Source: Nitrospirota bacterium
Lineage (GTDB): Bacteria; Nitrospirota; Thermodesulfovibrionia; Thermodesulfovibrionales; JdFR-88
Reading direction: 5' to 3'
Assembly: GCA_014874185.1 (NCBI GenBank)
Contig: JACWAF010000035.1
Coordinates: 62,001-126,000, forward strand
Length of the DNA: 64,000 nt
Positions 60,212 to 64,000 of this stretch are shown here, in pieces. The notes under the pieces were generated by a model. The model worked only from the letters and a program-made list of their open reading frames with translations, did no database searches and was not told the DNA's origin. The position numbers and the translations under genes are program-made. Positions within the stretch are counted from its first letter, which is position 1; the number at the start of each line of letters is the position of its first letter.

Positions 60212-61513
60212 CTATTCTTCCGGGAAGCGGTCCCTCGCGGCCACAAGCACGATCCCCTGCCCGGGCCTCAGGTCATAAGAGAAGGGCTGGGGGATGTAGT
60301 CCAGCGGGTACTCCGGGGATATGTCCACGGCCGGCGCGCCCGCCTGTAAAAATCTCTGGAGGCTTTCTGCCCGGAAATTCTGTTTCCCCCGGATGTCCTT
60401 GTTCAGGATGAAGAGCGACTCCTGTTCGGTGCGCGTCGAGGCCTTCCACAAAAGGAGCACGTTCGGGTTGTCATGGGATAGCACGCTGGTTGGCGCGTCC
60501 TCCTGGAAGATGCTGTTTGCCGTCTTTATGCCGTTCACCCTCGCTATGAAAGAGCTGAGGTTGACTTCCGTCTGTTCCCAGTCAGCGGGCCTTGTCTTGA
60601 CGACGTGGAGCCTTTTTCTGAAGCCGAATTCGAACCCGATGGGCATCATCACCCCGGCTGAAAAAAGGGCCGAGAACAGATAGCGCTGCTTCATGCCGTC
60701 GATGTCTCCGCCCAGCTCTTCACACAGCCGTTCGGTGTCATGGGTTTCGGGAAAGCTTATCGAAGGGGCGATCTCCCTGGTGAGGGCGTATTGTTCCAGA
60801 AGCCAGGGGCTGGTGAAATCCCACCACTTCGAGCTGTTGAAGATATAATCGAAACCCGATGCCGCTGTCTTTCTGGTGAGGTCGGGAGGCGAGCCCAGGG
60901 TCTCGGCAAAGAAGAGGACGTCCGGGTGTCTCTGTTTTGTCTCGGCTATCAGTCTCTCCCAGAAGCTCCTGGGCACCTGATAGGCCGCGTCGCAGCGCAT
61001 CCCCTTGAAGCCCAGCTTCACCAGGAACTCGACCACTTCAACCCAATAACGGAACAGCCCTTCCTTGTCGCTTGAGTTCCGATGGTCAAACTTCGCGAGG
61101 TCGTACCAGACCACCTTCTTTCCGTTCTGCATCGCAAAGGGGTGCTCCACCTTTCCCCTGCCCTCCCAGGCGAACCAGGCGGGATGCCTTTTCAAAAGCT
61201 CCGAATCGACCGCGCAGTGGTTCAGCACAAGATCGGTCATCACCCTGAGGCCGAACCTTTCGGCGGCCCGTATCGCGTCCCTCAACTGGTCAGCGGCCCC
61301 CTTCCTGCCCTTTTCATCCACGAAGAGCGGATTGAATTCGAAATAGTCGGCGATGGAATAAAGGCTTCCGGAAGCCCCGGTGCGCTGAACGGGGTTCACG
61401 AATATCCAGTTGAAGCCCATCGTCCTTGCCCGCTCCATGTGTTTCTTCCATTCCGCAAACTTCCCGGCAAGGAGCGGAAACAGATTGTATATGATCACCT
61501 TCTCAGGTCTCAT
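60212..61513 (-). CDS. GH13 alpha-amylase family enzyme
   Basis: A 433-aa (beta/alpha)8 enzyme. Catalytic nucleophile Asp in GMRCDAAYQVP, acid/base Glu in LFFAETLG, stabilising Asp in FPETHDTERL, and DLVLNHCAVDSELL (region I) are present. The compact form (IFVNPVQRTGASGSLYSIADYFEF) resembles the GH13_3/GlgE maltosyltransferase relatives more than secreted amylases; no signal peptide, so it acts in the cytosol. Likely remodels an internal alpha-glucan. Transcribed with or near the GWD gene (81-bp gap, same strand). Confidence 0.85.
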   Translation of the reverse strand: MRPEKVIIYNLFPLLAGKFAEWKKHMERARTMGFNWIFVNPVQRTGASGSLYSIADYFEFNPLFVDEKGRKGAADQLRDAIRAAERFGLRVMTDLVLNHCAVDSELLKRHPAWFAWEGRGKVEHPFAMQNGKKVVWYDLAKFDHRNSSDKEGLFRYWVEVVEFLVKLGFKGMRCDAAYQVPRSFWERLIAETKQRHPDVLFFAETLGSPPDLTRKTAASGFDYIFNSSKWWDFTSPWLLEQYALTREIAPSISFPETHDTERLCEELGGDIDGMKQRYLFSALFSAGVMMPIGFEFGFRKRLHVVKTRPADWEQTEVNLSSFIARVNGIKTANSIFQEDAPTSVLSHDNPNVLLLWKASTRTEQESLFILNKDIRGKQNFRAESLQRFLQAGAPAVDISPEYPLDYIPQPFSYDLRPGQGIVLVAARDRFPEE

Positions 61514-61594
61514 TGCGCATGCTCCTGTATTCTTCGATTATCCGCGGCTGGCCCTTCGCCCACCCTGAACCGCACGCTCAAATCCCCGGCACCA

Positions 61595-64000
61595 TTAAAT
61601 CCCCACTTGGGGGCGCGTCTGCACTATGTAATACTGCCCGGCCGAAAAGGCCCCTTCGATATCCTGCGGCGGGCCCATCGCCTCTTCCACTACCCTGCCC
61701 ATCTCCGCTATCCCGGTCAATAACCCGGCCCTGAAGCCTTCGTCCCACACGATAGGGCTCCCGGAGTAATCCAGCGTGGCCCTCCGCGGCGCAGGCAGCA
61801 CGAAGCTGTCGTAGAGCCCGGCCCCCGCATAGCCTTCGAGGTCTTCGCCGTTCGAGTCCGAGCGGAATATGAGGCCGCCCCCGAAAAGGCCCGTGCTCTT
61901 GCTGGGAAAGGAAAGCGTCTTCGGCTCCCGCCCGCCCTTCCCGCAGACGAAGCCCAGCGCCCTTCCCGGATAATTGGCGGCCAGGGTCTCGCCAAGCCCC
62001 GTCACCACCTCGGCATAGACCTCTTCCCGCTCACCAGAGAAGGGGTTTGCCGTATGGATAACAAAGCTGTAGTCCGCCTGCACCACCTCCTGCACCAGGA
62101 CGGACATCATGAGGTCCTCGTGCCTTATGCCGTTTGCAACCCGGCTAAGATACGCCCTTTCGTTCCACTTCGAGGCCCAGACGCGCTTTATGCACTGCCA
62201 GGCCTTCTCCCAATCATCGGGCGAGGGGGGCCAGGAGGGCCCGACATCGCCCATTATTTTCTTGAGGGCGCGGACAAGCTCGTCCGGCGGCGCAAGGTCA
62301 AGGAGAATTTCCCGTATGCGGGGAAGCAGTTCCAAGCCTTTTGACGGCCCGGCCCCGAGCCTTTGAAGAAGCCCCTCGTATCCCGAGGCGGCCTGTTTGT
62401 TAGCGTCCCCCGAGAGCGCCTTTTCGAAGACCCCGAACGGAAGGGCCGCCGAGCGCGGCATCTTTATCCATGAAGGCAGTTTGTCGCGCACGAGTTTCAG
62501 GTTATTCGACTTGTAGCCCACGTTCTGCGGGGTGAAATCCTGCATCGGCAGGGCGTAAACCGTAAAGCCATGCCTTGCCAGGGCGGCGCGCACGGGTTTT
62601 ACGCGCATAGGCGCGGCGGTTTCTTCCTCTGCCGCTTCCCCGAAGGAGACATTGTTTGTCCCGAGAGCCTCGACCATGAGCAGCCGCCCCTTATAAGACT
62701 TCAGCTCATCCAGTTTCGCTGGGTTGAAGCAGGTGGCAAAGGGCACGCCCGAGTTCCTTGCCCTTATGGCCAGGTGCGAAAGACTGTCCACCATGGCGGG
62801 CGTTATAATGGCCGCAACCCCGCCCGGTATCTCTTCATCGCCCGCCACCGAGTTCGCAATAACGACCTCCGGCCGCGGCAGGTCCCTTCCCTGTATCGCC
62901 CTGAGGGCGTCGATAACGATCACCTCTCCCACGCCCTTTCCCCTGCTTACGATCTGCCAGTCGCCAAGCTCCGCGTTTTTTCTGAGCACCGGGTCTATAG
63001 CGTGCAGAAGCATTGAGAGCGCAAACGCGGGACGCCCGCGGAGCACCTCTTCAGTGAAGAGGTCAACCGTCCACGGCGAGGCGTGAAACGCCCTGCCAAG
63101 GTATGCCGCCTTGGGCTGGAGCAACTCCTGATAATGCTGGGCGAACGAGCCAAGGGCGCGCAGCAGGCGGTCCACTGCGGCCTCTGCCCGCAGCGACCAC
63201 TCCCTTTCGAACTCCCGCGCGACATACGCGATGCCCCCGTGAGGCGCATCCTGAAGCAGCCGCCGCCAGAACCTGAGTGAAATGGAAAACTCTTCATCAG
63301 TCTGTGTCAGGCTGACATTCTCAAGGGAAAATCCTATCGCATCAACCATCTGCCCGGGGTTTAGCTGCCCCAGGCCCCTCTCAATGACTGAGCGGACGAA
63401 ATCCTCCAGGGCTATATCCAGAAACAGAAGGTCCCGGACTCTGTGTGCAGGCCCCGTAAGCTCTTTAAAAAGCCAGCGCCTGGCCTCCACCGCCTTCTCA
63501 AGCAGGATGAGCGCCTCGGGGCTGTTCTGGCGGGCCCAGATGGAATCCATCAGGGACTGCATCCCTGGACCCAGGAGGTGCCTTGCGTTCTGCATGGCTA
63601 TTCCCAGGTCAGCGCCCGCGTGGACCTCTTTCAGAATGCCCAGGAAGCGCTCGAAATCCCAGATAAGGGCGTCCTTCAGTTGCGGGATGAAATCAGGGTC
63701 GGACGTTATCGGCCTTTCATAGCTCCTCAAGCGCTCCCTCGTCACGCCGCCCTCTTCAAGCCTCCGGTAAAAGCGGTCCAGGTCTCCATTGGAGCGGAGA
63801 AATTCCAGGTAGGCCTCGCAGATTATTACGTCGTCGGGCGTCGTGTTGTTGTGCAGCTTCTGGTGCCACTCTTCCATGAAATGGCCCGACACCTCTTTTA
63901 TGTGATGGCGGTGCATGATACTGAGCACCTCGTCGCGGACGCGCTGGGCGTTGCCGCCCCGTCCGAGGGTGGTCATTATAAGCCTTATCAGCTCGCGCGC
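61595..64000 (-). CDS. Plant-like alpha-glucan water dikinase (GWD), 5' partial
   Basis: At least 801 codons; the frame is open to the window end and the N-terminus is missing. GWD phosphorylates glucosyl units of starch, using ATP's beta-phosphate via a phospho-His. Blocks matching plant GWD: LGRGGNAQRVRDEVLSI, MEEWHQKLHNNTTPDDVIIC, EVHAGADLGIAMQNARHLLG, the phospho-His domain SLSHLAIRARNSGVPFATCF, and the C-terminal ATP-binding domain FRSDSNGEDLEGYAGAGLYD, PPQDIEGAFSAGQYYIVQTR. PEP synthase and phosphoglucan-water dikinase share the mechanism, but the HQKLHNN block is GWD-specific. Whether N-terminal starch-binding domains (CBM45-like) exist lies outside the window. Confidence 0.92.
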   Translation of the reverse strand, partial: ARELIRLIMTTLGRGGNAQRVRDEVLSIMHRHHIKEVSGHFMEEWHQKLHNNTTPDDVIICEAYLEFLRSNGDLDRFYRRLEEGGVTRERLRSYERPITSDPDFIPQLKDALIWDFERFLGILKEVHAGADLGIAMQNARHLLGPGMQSLMDSIWARQNSPEALILLEKAVEARRWLFKELTGPAHRVRDLLFLDIALEDFVRSVIERGLGQLNPGQMVDAIGFSLENVSLTQTDEEFSISLRFWRRLLQDAPHGGIAYVAREFEREWSLRAEAAVDRLLRALGSFAQHYQELLQPKAAYLGRAFHASPWTVDLFTEEVLRGRPAFALSMLLHAIDPVLRKNAELGDWQIVSRGKGVGEVIVIDALRAIQGRDLPRPEVVIANSVAGDEEIPGGVAAIITPAMVDSLSHLAIRARNSGVPFATCFNPAKLDELKSYKGRLLMVEALGTNNVSFGEAAEEETAAPMRVKPVRAALARHGFTVYALPMQDFTPQNVGYKSNNLKLVRDKLPSWIKMPRSAALPFGVFEKALSGDANKQAASGYEGLLQRLGAGPSKGLELLPRIREILLDLAPPDELVRALKKIMGDVGPSWPPSPDDWEKAWQCIKRVWASKWNERAYLSRVANGIRHEDLMMSVLVQEVVQADYSFVIHTANPFSGEREEVYAEVVTGLGETLAANYPGRALGFVCGKGGREPKTLSFPSKSTGLFGGGLIFRSDSNGEDLEGYAGAGLYDSFVLPAPRRATLDYSGSPIVWDEGFRAGLLTGIAEMGRVVEEAMGPPQDIEGAFSAGQYYIVQTRPQVGI

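Overview
The window looks like a chromosome segment of an uncultured Gram-negative bacterium. An outer-membrane LPS-assembly protein (LptD), a PagL-type lipid A deacylase and porins imply a diderm envelope. The coding DNA is GC-rich and genes are tightly packed with 1-14 bp overlaps. An archaeal-type AdoMet synthetase, sigma-54 nitrogen control and repeat-rich intergenic regions suggest a Nitrospirota- or Desulfobacterota-like lineage. This is a weak inference, because no complete marker gene is present.

Layout. 1-3.7 kb: cell-wall hydrolase (cut by the window start), a JAMM protease, an ArsR regulator, YraN and a TOPRIM protein. 3.8-12 kb: one co-directional block of zinc ribbon, trpB, trpA, accD, folC, lptD and kup. 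12.2-20.5 kb: a nitrogen-acquisition region with three P-II domains (one fused to an amino-acid permease), a porin, two AmtB channels, two tiny stand-alone Fis/NtrC-type HTH proteins and a glutamine amidotransferase. It holds four sigma-54-type promoters, each with an ACA-N4-TGT site 45-120 bp upstream. 20.5-37 kb: mixed metabolism and transport (MetK, two zinc alcohol dehydrogenases, cupin, PagL, isoaspartyl peptidase, flavoprotein, a beta-propeller/ABC transporter set, P-type ATPase, MFS pump), separated by palindromic repeats. One gap holds a 35-bp piece of 16S rRNA sequence. 37-40.7 kb: two overlapping paralogues with a type II secretion ATPase N-terminal-like domain followed by two or three DUF202-like membrane modules, each led by an arginine heptad array.

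44.1-56.7 kb is an integrated island. It starts inside tRNA-Thr(CGT) and ends at a second, diverged copy of the tRNA 3' half. It carries direct repeats near both ends, an Xre/RES toxin-antitoxin pair, a Lys-rich micro-protein, an AAA ATPase, a giant cyclic beta-glucan synthase (NdvB type, about 2,900 aa) and an excisionase-like HTH gene whose start looks frameshifted. No integrase gene is visible. Right of the island are a DUF2844/DUF3443 pair and a polyglucan cluster: a GT4 glycosyltransferase, a GH13 enzyme and, running off the window end, a protein strikingly like plant alpha-glucan water dikinase (GWD). With the GH57 enzyme at 41 kb this suggests storage of a phosphorylated, starch-like glucan.

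The strongest leads are the sigma-54/ACA-N4-TGT/mini-HTH nitrogen regulon, the bacterial GWD, the heptad-array DUF202 paralogues and the tRNA-Thr island. All functions are read from sequence motifs; no database search was possible. Site coordinates may be off by 1-2 bases.
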